This document shows positions 33,140 to 44,917 of a stretch of DNA of 62,000 bases, piece by piece (the first letter of the stretch is position 1; each line of letters opens with the position of its first letter). Below the pieces are notes generated by a model. That model saw nothing but the letters and a program-made list of their open reading frames with translations. It searched no databases and was not told the origin of the DNA. Source of the DNA: Adiantum capillus-veneris (Eukaryota; Streptophyta; Polypodiopsida; Polypodiales; Pteridaceae); assembly GCA_014529385.2 (NCBI GenBank), contig CM043947.1, positions 125,743,891-125,805,890 on the forward strand, given 5' to 3'. A program made the position numbers and the translations under genes.

Positions 33140-33996
33140 TGTTGGGAGGCGATGTAGCAACGACCTAATCGCAATCCACACAAAATTATCAAATTCGTGG
33201 ATTGGCAACCCGGCTAGGGCATGGAAGCACGAGCATCGGATGAATAGAAATAGAGGATTCAAGAGATCACCTTTCCAATGCAAGTAGAGATTAGCCATGG
33301 CAAGACTCACTCTAGTCATACTCTAATCACTAATCAAACAACTCCTACACACATCAAATCCACCGAAGTCCGACTTACCATAGATTAGAAACACCAAACA
33401 CACTAATGATAAGCATGCACTAACTACATTGGTGTTGGTCTCTCCAATCACCACATATCAATCACGACACTTCAACAATAGTTACACACACGAGGTAAAT
33501 GGTGCTAGAGTTTCATAAATTTATCTACACACAAGCAAGCAATAGGACACACACTAATTACAAGATTTAGACCCAACTTAATCAACCTAATTAGTGATGC
33601 TAAATATCACAAATCAAATGCTTGTAGAAGAATAGGAGTGGTTAATAGCAAGAAGTACATACCTCTCTCAAATCTAGAATAATGAGAGTGTAATACTACT
33701 TCATGACATAATGAAAAGTAGAGAAGAAGTAGACTAATGAGAAAATGGGAATTAGATTAATTAAGAAGAGCTTACTCTAATTACAATGATTAGCACTAGC
33801 CTCTTAAGCATGGGCATTAAGCTCAAGGCTAGGCCATAGAGTGAACACTCAATAGAGAGAGAGCTCTCAAAAGTGGATCCTCAAGAGTGGACACTCAAGA
33901 ATGAAGCCTCCTTGCATAAAGGCTTCCTTTTAAAGGCTTTCACCAAAATCCCTTCTACTATGAGTTTAAGCTTGAGCCCTTTAACTAGCACATACA
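33140..33996 (-). repeat. Element E 5' LTR
   Basis: An 857-bp copy of 26364-27237, beside the primer site. A TATA-like TTTAAAAGG on the minus strand at about 33926-33936 is kept in both LTRs, a weak hint at the promoter. Confidence 0.93.
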
Positions 33997-34001
33997 ACCA
34001 T

Positions 34002-34044
34002 AGTTGAAAGATAAAGCTTTGTTGACTGGTTGTGCACCCATTTC

Positions 34045-34095
<51 letters not shown>

Positions 34096-34108
34096 AGTGT
34101 GTGTGTGT

Positions 34109-34139
<31 letters not shown>

Positions 34140-34942
34140 TAGGTGATGAGACATTTTTCACCTTGTTAGCCATATTACACCATAGTGAGAGGAGAGAGAA
34201 AAAAACACAGATTTGCAATATCCATTGGGATTAGTTCATCAATAATTTTACAAGAAATGCCGGTTGAGAACTTGAGAGAAAATTATCACAAGATCAAATG
34301 GAGGGTCCTTATGCTTCCATGCAAGTGCATTAGATAAAGGGGTATCCTGTTACCTGCCACTTTCACCCACAAAAAAACAAGAGATTGTTTGTCTCTCAAG
34401 TGGAAGGCAGGTGTACTCATGAAATACTCCTACATGTTATAGATGTCCATCTAATGCAAAAGTAGAAGAATAAGTGACATAAACCTGGTTAGAGGGGTCC
34501 ATTTAAGAGTAAGTGTAGGTGATGATGTTCTTGGCAACAAGTAAGAGGTGTACAACTCCTTGGTGGAAAGTCTTGGAAAAGTAGTCACCTTATATAGGTG
34601 CTCATTACTTCACTTTTTCCTCCAAGAGAGGAGTCGGTCAAGAGGAGTGGGGCATTTACTTTCCAAAGAGAGGGGGATTGTCAGTTAGGAGCGTCTTTCA
34701 AAAAAACGTGTATGTCTATGAAAGAGAATCATGTTGCCCTATTTTCCCTTTTCATATTTGGGTGGTGGCCCCTATGTCTTGTTAGTTATGAGGGGTCATC
34801 CCAAAAGGAGTGAAGAGGGGGTTTCCATGTCAATGAGCCTCCTCTTATTAGGCTTATGGGGGCAAAGTGAGTGAGAGAGAGAGAGGCCCACCTCCACCCA
34901 CCCGAGGAGGATTTGGTTTGTATTCCCTCTTTAGGGGGCACT

Positions 34943-35008
<66 letters not shown>

Positions 35009-35930
35009 AACAAGCAAGAGTTTTCTTCCTTAGTGTGCTTCTCTTTGTGTTCTCTTCACCATTATCATCTCGACTATCATTGTATGTCGATTGAGATGTA
35101 CTTGACATATGGATTATTGTTTATAAATTTTCTATGGGCAAGCTAAAAAGCTATCTAAAGATGAAATTCCTCTCTCCCTCATCTTTCTTATTCGTTGTTG
35201 TTCTCGCTCCTTCACATCACCATGCATGTCAACCCTCCATCGTCCGGAGGATGGATCACATACTCATTTGAAAACTCACACAAAGAACTCATCAAAATCT
35301 ACTATAATAAAAATGAATATGTGGATTTTTGAATTTTGTTTATTTGGATTTGGTTTTATTAATAGTGCATTGATATTGATATGATTTTGTGATCACATTG
35401 GGTATTGTTGTATAGAAAATCAGTGAGCACTGAGTTGGCTAGGTGCAAGACGTGATGGTGATGGCTTCTATTTTGCAATTGTGCCACCACATTTTGGGAT
35501 GCGCTTGGTGAGCACGTCTCTCACACATTTCATGCCATTAGATTATTTAGCAGTTTTGTGAGCTCTTCATAAACAAAGCCTATTTCATGCTCAAACCCCC
35601 CTTGAGTTTCACACACCCCTTTGGTAGCCAGGCCAAGTTCCCACCACATTCCTTAGGCCTCCCATTGGTTGTCCTGCTAGTCCATAAAGCCTTGTTCATG
35701 CCACGAACAAAGCAACCAAAAGTTTCAAAGTCTTCAAGAATTCAAAGGGTTTCAAAACTTTTCCACTAAAATATTCAAAGGTACAAAGCTTCCTTCCATC
35801 AAAGCATCAAACCTCATTGAAATCTTAATACAGCCTAACTCCAATTCAAAGGGCGATGACAAATTAACCTCTTTTCCTTGTATTGATGGTTAATTTGTCT
35901 CATTGGTTGTAATTCCTAGTTTTTATGCCA
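34002..35930. other. No gene; microsatellites
   Basis: Contains (GT)n with GA-rich sequence at about 34045-34140 and a long (GA)n at about 34947-35006. No supported coding region or element boundary. Confidence 0.6.
34947..35006. repeat. (GA)n microsatellite
   Basis: About 29 uninterrupted GA units. Confidence 0.97.
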
Positions 35931-36090
35931 CATTGAGATAAATACTCTACCACTTGCACTTCAAATTTGCATAGTGTCAAGACAGTGCCAAATTGTTTGG
36001 TAAGACCACATTTGAGATGAAAATTCTCTACCACTTGCACTTCAAATTTTCACAGTGTCAAGACAGTGCCAAATTGTTTGGTAAGACCAC
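35931..36090. repeat. 78-bp tandem duplication upstream of copia gag relic
   Basis: Two units, 35931-36008 and 36009-36088, share CTACCACTTGCACTTCAAAT and the end TTGTTTGGTAAGACCA with a few differences. They lie in the presumed leader of the plus-strand copia relic. Confidence 0.9.
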
Positions 36091-36111
36091 TCAACACACA
36101 GTGTTTACCAA

Positions 36112-36860
36112 AAACATTGACAAGTTTAGTGGCATTGGCTTTTGCACTTGGTAGACAAAAGTGAAGGGGGTGCTCATGAAAAAGAGGCTCTCAAGTATTG
36201 TACAACTTCCATCCATTTTGAGGGAAGCCTCAACATGGACCTTGAATGCTCAACAACAAGCCAACTATGAGAAAGTACTTGGAATAATTATCATAGCACT
36301 CAAAGATGACTTCATCCACCACATTGATGATGCCACATCCACTTGTCACGCTTGTAAAACCCTAGAGCATCTATTTGGTGCTTGAGGTAAGCACTCCAAG
36401 GTGAGCCTCAAAATTCAACTTTATGGTCTAACTATGCAAGATCAAGATGATGTTGCTAGCCTTGTCAACTAGCTTAAGAGTATATCAACTCAACTTGTTG
36501 ATGTCAAGGTACAAGTTCCAGACGAGAGGATAGAATAGCCATCCACCTTAAAGCACTGCCAAGTAGCTTTGATAACATTGTAATTGTGCTCAAGGAGAAA
36601 GATCCTATCCCTACACTTGAAGATGCAATCGATTCAATTCTAAATGAAGAGAGAAGAATTGGCACTTACATAAAGTCTCAAAATAATACAATGGTTTTAG
36701 AAGGAAAGGTTGTTCACATTGTGGCAAAAACAACTATAAATCACAAGATTGCTTTCACATTAAGGTGTGACCTCATTGCAACAAGAAGGGACAGGCACCT
36801 AACATGTGTTTTTCGAAGACAATGCTAAGAACCAAAAGAATCCTAAAGATTACAAAAGTA
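36112..36860 (+). pseudogene. Ty1/copia Gag relic (plus strand)
   Basis: Copia gag on the plus strand. KNIDKFSGIGFCTW is followed by a TAG where copia has KF(D/S)GxNFxxWK, then VKGVLMKKRL, QANYEKVLGIIIIALKDDFI (the AxxxIxxSLxDxxLxxV segment), then, in another frame, HLKALPSSFDNIVIVLKEKD and LEDAIDSILNEERRI. A CCHC-like knuckle follows in a third frame (CSHCGKNNYKSQDC, with a second CNKKGQAPNMC). Several stops and frameshifts. Nothing of protease or integrase follows. It is one of the few plus-strand elements in the window. Confidence 0.82.
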
Positions 36861-36987
36861 AAGTACTTGGTGTAGAAAAAGAAGAAGAAGAAGGGGACGT
36901 CAACATTGTCTACTATGAGGATGTATTGTAATGGGTTTAGACACTATCCCAAACCCAAATTTTGGTGGTAAGACAAACCCTCTTGTA

Positions 36988-37049
36988 TTAGATTCACATA
37001 TGAGTCATATGTAGTTACCCAATGTAACCCATATGTGAATCCAATACTG
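36988..37049. repeat. Short inverted repeat
   Basis: GTATTAGATTCACATATGAG and its near-perfect complement ending at 37049 (CATATGTGAATCCAATAC) flank about 20 bases, forming a potential hairpin. Confidence 0.8.
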
Positions 37050-37363
37050 AGGCATTTGCTAGGATAAGCCTTTAGCTTACACTCTATATGTGATCAATCA
37101 CATAAGTCCAGCATGCACCGGGTTGTGCATACATACAACCTCCTACATAGAGTTCCCTAACACATGATTATCACTAATGCTACACATTATATCTATCATG
37201 CTACACATTATAGATAGATAATATTTGTTGTAGTCCACATGCTCTTTATCCTTTTTTGTATGTGGTGCATATCCCTTGCACCATCTATTACCACCTTTCA
37301 TCTTGAGCTTATACAAGGCCACTATGCTAAACTTGTATTCTCTTGCTATTCTAATCGATCAAG

Positions 37364-37853
37364 CAAGGTTCATTTCATTGTATTGAGTACACTATCTCTA
37401 ATCTACTTATCTCCTATTGCTATGGTGTTCAAACAATGATGAATGCCACATTGGTCTATCCACCATAGCAAATATAAGTATTAGGACTGATGATCCTAAG
37501 TGGTCTACCTTGATTTAATTATCCATAGAAGAAGAAGGAGAAGAGAAGTTCTAATGTAGTGGAACCAACCCCATTATATCACACTGAGTTAATTGCTACT
37601 TATTGTCATCAAGAGGGATATTCATCATTGTTGTTGGAGCCTGGTGTGGTATAGTGGGGTTGGCCCCACTACATTAGAACTTCTTCTTCGTCTTCTATGG
37701 ACTAAATCAAGGTAGACCACTTAGTATCATCAGTCCTAGTACTTATAAGTCCTATGATGCATAGACCAATATGGCATTCATCATTGTGTGATCATTGTAG
37801 CAATATGAGATAAGTAGATTAGAGATAGTGTAAATACAATGAAATGAACCTTG
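37364..37853. repeat. Long inverted repeat (arms of about 215 bp)
   Basis: Left arm 37364-37584 and right arm 37644-37853 are reverse complements with about one mismatch or short indel per ten to fifteen bases, separated by about 59 bases. Shared words include CAAGGTTCATTTCATTGTAT and AAGTGGTCTACCTTGATTTA. The right arm is bracketed by similar sequences (TTGTTGGAGCCTGG at about 37631 and TTGTTGGAGCCTTGG at about 37874). It may be two opposed LTR fragments or a foldback element. Confidence 0.88.
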
Positions 37854-37874
37854 TTGTGGAATAGTCATCAGTAT

Positions 37875-38070
37875 TGTTGGAGCCTTGGTTAGACAACTCT
37901 TGAGGGGGGTACGTAAGATCCCCAACGCTATTATATATGAATCATTGTGCCCCCATTGTACAATGACCTAAGTGTTTTCCTTGGTTGGTTCGAGAAACTC
38001 TCTCTCATCCATTCTCCCTCAAGTTATTCACTTTTGCATCATCGCTGACATTGGCATGGTATTATAGCTC
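37875..38070 (+). repeat. Small LTR with Met-type primer site, copia-like relic
   Basis: A sequence with ends TGTTGGAGCC and GCTGACA (37875-38050, 176 bp) is followed by TGGTATTATAGCTC (38057-38070), a decayed initiator-Met primer site (standard TGGTATCAGAGC). This suggests the 5' LTR of a plus-strand element. No coding remains follow it on the plus strand. Confidence 0.5.
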
Positions 38071-38699
38071 TACGCTCATTGATTGTGCAAGAGTAGCATC
38101 ACTGCGAATAGAGGGATGAGATACAATTTTTTTTCCCCACAAGGATGGTCATTAGGTAGTGTTTGTAGTAGCATTTTGAAATGCTAGGGAAAAGGAGCCT
38201 TGTAGGGGTTGCGTTTTGTGATCATTTTGAAACGCTAGCAAAATCCAATGATGGCATTCTCATGGAATCTTGGAACACTTACAAAGGCTAGCAACTACGT
38301 TTTGAGATGCTAACACCTTGAGGTAGTCAAGTATGCCCACTTAAAATTGTTATTGCAAGTTAAGATGCAATCATTTCTTATGGAGGCGACAATGACACAC
38401 AAACATTTCTGGACTTTGGATGCACCGTACACCCAGGACAACAAATGGGCTCACATTGTAGCGACCACAATGGCCTCAAATCTTGTGTTCTAGTCATGTG
38501 GTGGTTCGAACAAAATGCTTCAGCCAAAGAGAGGCACGTGAATGGCAGACGGGGGGCAAATGAGCTCCCAATTCTTGTTTTGGAATCGTGTGTCAAAGTT
38601 CAAGTCATTGGTGTTTAAACCCATGTGTAAAAGTTTAAAGGACATTGCATCTGGCAGGAAACCAACACGACATATACAAAAAGACACACTATGAATGTG

Positions 38700-39911
38700 T
38701 TGCAGACAATTCATTTAAGTTGGCAGGATTATGGGCAGGGTGTGTTTCAAAGTTCATCATCTTGAATATCTTAGACGTGGTGTTCACATCTCATGAACTT
38801 GCTTTCCAAATTGACAAGCCTCACCAATCTTATGAATTTTAGCCAAAAACATTGGCAAACCTTTCACACGCTCTTGACTTTACATAGTCTTCAGTCTTTG
38901 CACATTTGCATGTCCATTATGCTTATGCCAAATGCCAATATTCGTAACAAATCTTGACCCTCATGCAAACATGGCTGCTTTCATCTTCGGTATATCTACA
39001 TTAAGAGTGAAAACTCTACCTACATTTTTGCTTTGTGCAATGAGCCTTCCATTCGTCTTGTACTCCTCTACATATAGGCCATCATAATTGAACATGGCCT
39101 GCAAACCATGGTCAACCATTTGCCCAATAAATACCAATTTCTTTGCACTGTCAGGCACATGCAATACATCAACCAAATAATTTAATTTTCCATCCACCAA
39201 TGACAATGGCACATTCCCTATATGTGCAATGTCATCCCCAACTTCAACATAGCTAGGTATGCATATCTTGAAACCATTCACTATGGCCGGTCATGTGACT
39301 CGATGCACTCGAATCCATAGACCATACAATATCCCCACATTTAGATCCATTTGTAGACATAGTGTTTACCATGTGCTACAATAAACAATCGCTTTGCTCA
39401 TCCATACCTCTACTAGTATCTGCAAAGTTGTTTTAGTGCCTTATTTGTGGACAATTACGCTCAAAGTGGTCTTCACTATCGACATCCCTAGCCATTTTTT
39501 TGTAGATGGAATTTATATAATTTTCCACTACCTCTTTTACTCCCACTGCCTCAAAAGTTTCCTCCCTTTGATTGTCAAACATATGCTACTTACCCTAATT
39601 TTCAAACATACACCGGTTGCCATGATTTTGATTTCCATGATCACAACCACCTTCTTGGCGTGCACCACATCCTCTCCTCTTCCTCTATTGTTCTAGAAGA
39701 TCTATTCAGAATTACCTGCATTTTGTGAAGATAAATAACCAGTAATGTTCTTGTCTTCCACAATTACTAATGACACAAGAACTTTAAAACTTGGAATGTT
39801 TTCTCGAGTGTGAATAGATGTCTTCAATTTCTTGTACACTGACCCTATGCCATGCAATAATGCTTCCACATTGTCATCATCATCGATTGTAATACCATAC
39901 TTTATGAGAAA
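38700..39911 (-). pseudogene. Ty1/copia relic: gag end, protease, pre-integrase zinc finger
   Basis: Minus-strand copia order is intact but broken by stops. Gag end: EALLHGIGSVYKKLKTSIHT and RENIPSFKVLVSL (39702-39911). A Gly/Arg/Cys-rich stretch near 39610-39690. Protease at about 39275-39370: VWSMDSSASSHMTGHSEWF, where the catalytic D-S-G is D-S-S. Then NVPLSLVDGKLNYLVDVLHV, QSKNVGRVFTLNV, and the pre-integrase zinc finger IWHKHNGHANVQRLK with EACQFGKQ (about 38780-38950). The integrase core is missing or unrecognisable. The changed protease glycine would itself inactivate it. The right end abuts gypsy integrase at 39911/39912. Confidence 0.87.
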
Positions 39912-41616
39912 TGCGAAACAAAGGAGTAGACAATGAGTACCCATATACAATTTGAAATGGTGATTTTTCTATGGATAAATGAGAAGTGTTTTTGTATGAA
40001 AATTGAAGCAAGTTAATGTATGTGTCCCAAGCTTCTCATGAGTGTATGTTCATAAAAGATCTAGAATGGTGCTATTGGTCACTTTGGTTTGTCCATTACA
40101 TTTTGGATAAAATATAGAGATGAAGTTTTTTGAGTGCCTAAATTTGTGAAAAGTATCAACCAAAAACCTTTGCAAAAACATCTATCTCAATCAAATATGA
40201 GATTTAGGCATTCCATGCAACACAAAAATGTTCTTAAGAAACAACTGAGCTGCTTGCTTAGATGAGAGGGTCTTCATACAAGGTAGAAAATAAGCCTGCT
40301 TACTAAATCTATCTATGATGGTCCAAATCATATTGTTTTGTTCACAAGTGGTGGAAATCTAGTAATAAAACGCATAGAAATGTGTTGCCAAGGAGAGTCA
40401 GAAATAGGTAAAGGCATCAACAAACTATATTGCTTACCATGATAACGCTTAATTCATTGACAAAAACATTATGCAACATATGTAACAACATCATTTTGAA
40501 GGAAGGGCCAATAAAATTGAGATTTTACTAAATGAATAGTTGTGGCAATCCCACAGTGACCTATATAAGGTGGTTCATGGCACTCTTAAGGATAAGTTAA
40601 CGAAATGCAATGATTACAGACAATCACTTTTAAAATAACAAATATCTTTCATGAAAAGAGTATTGTGCATGAACAAAAGATGTATGGTTACACAAGTAAG
40701 CATAAATGTTAGCAAAGTCCGAGTCATGAGCATAACTATCAATCATAATTGAAAAAGTTTTGGCAGACAAAATAGAAAGGTTATTAATTGATGGCATACA
40801 ACTTAGTGTATCTATAAACTTAATTTCATGCCCCGTTGATATTGAACGAGTGGATGAAAGCTTTGAATGAATGATGCCCACTTCATGTGAAGATTAAAGA
40901 TAGATGGTTGTGAAAGCAAATGACGAATGCTTTGTTGATTAGTTATAATTAAGAATTCAGATCCCATCACGTAATATTTCCATAATTTCAAAGCATGTAC
41001 AACAACTAGTAATTCTTTGTCATAAGTGCTATAATTGAGCTTATTGGGTCTAAACTTCCACTTTCATATCCAATGGGATGATCATCTTGCATTACTACAA
41101 CACCAATATCACGCTCACTAGCATTAGTCGTAAAAAAAATAAGAGTCTTTTGAAATCAGGAATTTGTAACATAGGGACATGTGTGAGTGCATATTTGAGT
41201 GTCTCAAAAGATTTTTTATATTGTTCATTCCAAGTGAAAGATGTGTTCTTTTTCAAGTTTGTGAGTGGTAAAGCCAAGTATGATTTTTTTTAATAATAAA
41301 ATTACTCTAATAACTTTATAAACCAAGAAATCTCATGAATAGATTGAGATCTAGGCTATTCCTTGATGCATTGAGTCTTCTTATGATCCACATAGCTTCC
41401 TTTGCCAAAGACAATGATAAGTAACTATTTAATCTCAGTTTTGAAGAATAGTGAGTTACCTTGAGGTTCTTGATTGTTATCTTCAAAAGTGTTGGCAATG
41501 TTGACATCCATCTTCATGCTGTGAACTTGATGGTCACTATCTTCTTTAATCACCTTGACAAAGTGTGAGGAAGGTGATAAATTTCTTTCAAGACACTTGT
41601 TTGTTGTATGTCCCAT
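39912..41616 (-). pseudogene. Gypsy element G pol 3' half and end of gag
   Basis: Minus strand, decayed. From right: the downstream half of a gag zinc knuckle (KMGHTTNKCLERNL, 41580-41616) and a gag tail to about 41430; then, after a deletion of most protease and RT, the RT thumb (ALPLTNLKKNTSFTWNEQYK at about 41220-41277); RNase H traces (TNASERDIGVVVMQDDHPIG); and integrase (WTIIDRFSKQAYFLPCMKTL at about 40260-40320, then SPFQIVYGYSLSTPLF ending near 39912). Frames change repeatedly. The other half of its gag lies at 50360-51067 and 56621-57049, separated by elements F and H. Confidence 0.85.
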
Positions 41617-41621
41617 CTTGT
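41617..41621. repeat. Left target-site duplication of element F (TCTTG)
   Basis: TCTTG left of F equals TCTTG at 50360-50364 right of F. Confidence 0.88.
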
Positions 41622-43174
41622 GTAATGGAAATGGCATATGAACTTTGAGAGTAGAGGAAATTAGAAGAAACACTTTTGTGGAATTACTTTGTGAGCATAG
41701 AGGTTGAACTTAATTGATGGTAGAAACTTAAACATAGCATTTAGTTCACTTGGCATGAACAATACTTTTGCAAGAGAGAGAGAGAGGTTAGAGAACATGA
41801 CAACAATTGAGGAGCGGATTTATGTGGAGCCGGTCCTCCCTTTAATAGGCATTTGTATTATAGTTTCTCCCATCAAGAGAGACTTGGTACAATACAATCT
41901 CTGTGTTCCTTGTGACCTAGGTGATGCAATGAAGATGGAAAGATTCATGCATTAAACAAGCATAACATAAACTTTGTGGAGAGCATTAACTATCCCAAGG
42001 CCTCAAACACCTTCGAAGGTGGAGAGAGCTAGCAGGGAATGAGGGTAGGGAAGAGGAAGAAGAAACATTCAATAGGAGAAATAATTAATTCCTCACTTAT
42101 CATCACTCTTCTTGGTAGCATACATAATAGCATAGTAATGAAGATGGAGAAGATGACAAGCTTAAGCATTGAAGCATGGATCATGGTTGGATTTGCACTC
42201 CATAGCCAAGAGTGTTGGTGTAGGCTCTCAACTTCTCTCCTTGCTTTGAGAAGGAGATGGATCTCTTGCACTTTGTGTGAGAGAGTATACCCCTCAAGCA
42301 ACCCCTTAGCTTGCTTTGGTTGACCCCCCCTTGTAGCTCATGCTTGAAGATCATTGGACCTCTCCAGGCCTAGCCAATCACATGCAAGGGGCATAGCAAG
42401 CAACCAGGGTAGCCTTGGGACAAGTGTCCCCCTTTCGTCTTTGAGAGAGAGGACTTGATAAATGCAAAAAAAATTGATTAAATACACTAATTTATCATTG
42501 GACCCCTTGGAAGGCCAACCGACAGGGTTTAGGCACACCATGAGGGCAACATGAGGAGGAACTTGACAAGTGTCCCTTTTGATTTCTTTGTACCAAGCTT
42601 GCCTTGTGTGAGGGTGTGTGTGTTCTCTCTCATCCCCCTAGCTTTAGGGCTCGCCCCCTCTCTTGTAGGGATGGGATTTGACTTTTTGGACACTTGACCT
42701 CCAAGCACCTTAGTCAGCAAGCATGACAAAGCACATCAAGCATGGGTAGTGTTCCCACAAGCACCTCAAGCTCCCTAGTCGGAAATCACAACAAGCACCT
42801 CAAGCATCTTAGTCATCAAGAACGACAAGCACCTCGAGCACCTTAGTCAGCAAGCACGACAAGCATCTCAAGCTTGGGCCGGGTTCCCACCTCAAGATCA
42901 TCCCTAAATTACCTAAGGTCAAAGGACTTTTTAACACTAACCTTTGGAGGTCTTTAATGAAGCTAACCCTAAGGTCTTTAAGCTCCATTAGCTAGCCTTG
43001 CTCTTTGACATACCATCTCTCATTTGGACCCCTTTACCATTGGCCCCGTGTTGAGATAGGTCTGAAAGCACATTTCTATATTATAACCCTTGTTCTTGTT
43101 TATTCGCCCACATTAAATGATTAGTGTAATATGAGAAAATCATTTGGGTTGGTTAGACATTAGATTTTATAACA
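41622..43174 (-). repeat. Element F 3' LTR
   Basis: A 1553-bp repeat of 48787-50359 with plus-strand ends TGTAATGGAA and TTATAACA. It contains a degenerate minisatellite of CACCTTAGTCAGCAAGCACG-type units at about 42690-42890. Confidence 0.93.
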
Positions 43175-43195
43175 TTACGTCTCTCTTGAAATCAT
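43175..43195 (-). other. Element F polypurine stretch
   Basis: The plus strand TTACGTCTCTCTTGAAATCA, on the minus strand a purine-rich TTTCAAGAGAGACG, lies beside the 3' LTR. Confidence 0.55.
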
Positions 43196-43528
43196 AGTTG
43201 TCCTCGACTATGAGGTAGAAGAGACAAAGTCTTAGTCATTAGTCAATCTTGCTTAGCGGGCAGAGGATCCCTTTTTACCCTAGGACATCTTTCCAAGATG
43301 GGTGACTAATCCATTTGGTGCTTGGGAGACATAGCTGCCGTAAGCACTGCTCTTTAGTCCATTTCATTCTCCCAAGTAGAGTGACAAATTCTACTTGGTA
43401 TTTGAGAGACATGGTCATCACAAACATGATTCTAAGCATGCATACTATGTAAATTTGTGCACAATAAAAAGATAACTAGTCTTATAAGACAAAAACATTG
43501 ATCATTTGAAAGAAATTTGTACATTTGC

Positions 43529-44218
43529 TTACTCTAATGTAGCATTGTAAGCATTGACAAGGTTCATACTATCCTTAAGCTGTATTCCTTGTATCCATCT
43601 AGCATCTTCAAAAGGATAACTTTTGAACTTAATAAGATATCGTCGGATAACCTTACCATGTTGTAGTACCTTGTCTTCATGCCGAAGGATAGCTTCGGGT
43701 TGTAGCACCTCTTCTTGGTCTTCAATTTTGGGAGGGTCTTCAATAATTGGTTCACTTGGTGGCTCTTGTTTGTAGAACTTAAGTAGGCTCACATGAAAAG
43801 AATTGTGTATGAGCCAATGGTTGGGCAACTTGAGTTGATAAGCCATCTCATTAATGGGTTTCAAGATTTGAAAAGGACCATAGTATCTTTTTGCTAGCTT
43901 AGCATAATACTTTTGATGGCCCGTAGAATTTTTGCCCGTCGTTTGCCTTGATCGAGCCTTGGGAAACTTAAGTAAGACCCAATCATTTTCTTTGAACGTT
44001 AAGGCCCTTTTGTGCTTGTCAACGACAACTTTTTTCCTTTGTTGAGAGATGGATACAGCCTCCTTAATCTTTTGAAAAGATTCTTGTAGGTCATGGCTAT
44101 ACTCATCAACAACGAAGATCTTCCCATGTACCTTAAGTAGAAAGGGACTTTTAGGTCTTTCCTCAATTATTTCAAAATGTGCTTTTCCCATAGAAGTATG
44201 TACATTAATATTGTACAC
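43529..44218 (-). pseudogene. Element F integrase C-terminus with chromodomain
   Basis: An open frame of 229 codons. It begins in the integrase region after the catalytic Glu (YNINVHTSMGKAHFEIIEER), then the basic GPY-like segment (KLAKRYYGPFQILKPINEMA YQLKLP, here with a gap) and HNSFHVSLLKFYKQEPPSEP. It ends in a chromodomain: HGKVIRRYLIKFKSYPFEDA followed by RWIQG. The chromodomain would bind chromatin marks and direct integration. It is the longest intact frame of F and ends naturally at a stop at 43529. Upstream integrase lies in other frames. Confidence 0.9.
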
Positions 44219-44917
44219 ATACTCTACAAGAGGTAAGTACTTTTCCCATTGTGAGCGTAGATCTACTTCGGTAACATAAGTCTTTAGTAGATTGAGTATC
44301 GTAAGATTGGCTATCTCACTTTGGCCGGGTGATAGGCCGAAGAGAAATCAATGTTGTTCCTAGATTTTCAAAGAGACTTTTCCAAAAATTACTGGTCATT
44401 CTAGGATCTCTATCGGACACGATGGATGTTGGCAATCGATGGTGTTTGAAAATCTGTGATATGAAGAGAGTTGCCATTTGGTGTGCCTTAATAGTCTTTT
44501 TGACAGGAATAAAGTGTGCTTGTTTGCTGAACCTATTGATTATTGTCCATATTCTGTATTCCCATGGATAGAATTGGGTAATCCAAAGATAAAATCCATG
44601 GATATACTCTCCCATGGTGAATTTGGGATAGGCAATGGCTGGATAATCCAAGTTGCTTCCCTCTATCATACTTGGTCTTTTGGCATACCACACATTTTGA
44701 AACATACTCTTGTATGTCCACTTTCATGGTAGGCCAATAGAAATATGCCCTCTACTCCTTGGAGAGTAGATTGAATGCCTCTATGCCCTGCATAGGGAGG
44801 AGCATGGGATTCATACATGACTTTCTCAACAAAGGGAGTGGGTAACACATAGCCTATTGCCGTGGAGAAGATAACCATCCTACAAGGTAAATGGTTCCCC
44901 TTTCTTCCCCAAATCAA
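44219..44917 (-). pseudogene. Element F integrase zinc finger and core
   Basis: Several frames together give an integrase: the His pair region (HAPPYAGHRGIQSTLQGVEG, 44800-44850) and the Cys pair ([15 protein letters not shown], about 44680), then core fragments [20 protein letters not shown] and SIVSDRDPRMTSNFWKSLFE. The catalytic Glu segment is interrupted near 44316. At least three frame changes break it. Confidence 0.87.

Larger units (their letters stand above)
26364..33996 (-). mobile_element. Element E: non-coding LTR retrotransposon (LARD type)
   Basis: A 7.6-kb minus-strand element with two LTRs of about 870 bp, a PBS beside the right LTR and a PPT beside the left LTR, and near-matching target duplications. 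The 5.9-kb interior has no gag, protease, RT, RNase H or integrase motif in any frame; its longest open frames are repeat-derived. Large retrotransposon derivatives (LARDs) have this organisation: mobilised by other elements' enzymes and carrying a long conserved non-coding core. The interior is AT-rich at 31100-33100, with many ATTAG and GCACACA words, and GT-rich at 30430-30990. Confidence 0.88.

Noticed and set aside
42690-42890. CRISPR-like regular repeats
   Set aside because: Units are degenerate, lack unique spacers and occur in both LTRs of a retrotransposon; they are a minisatellite.
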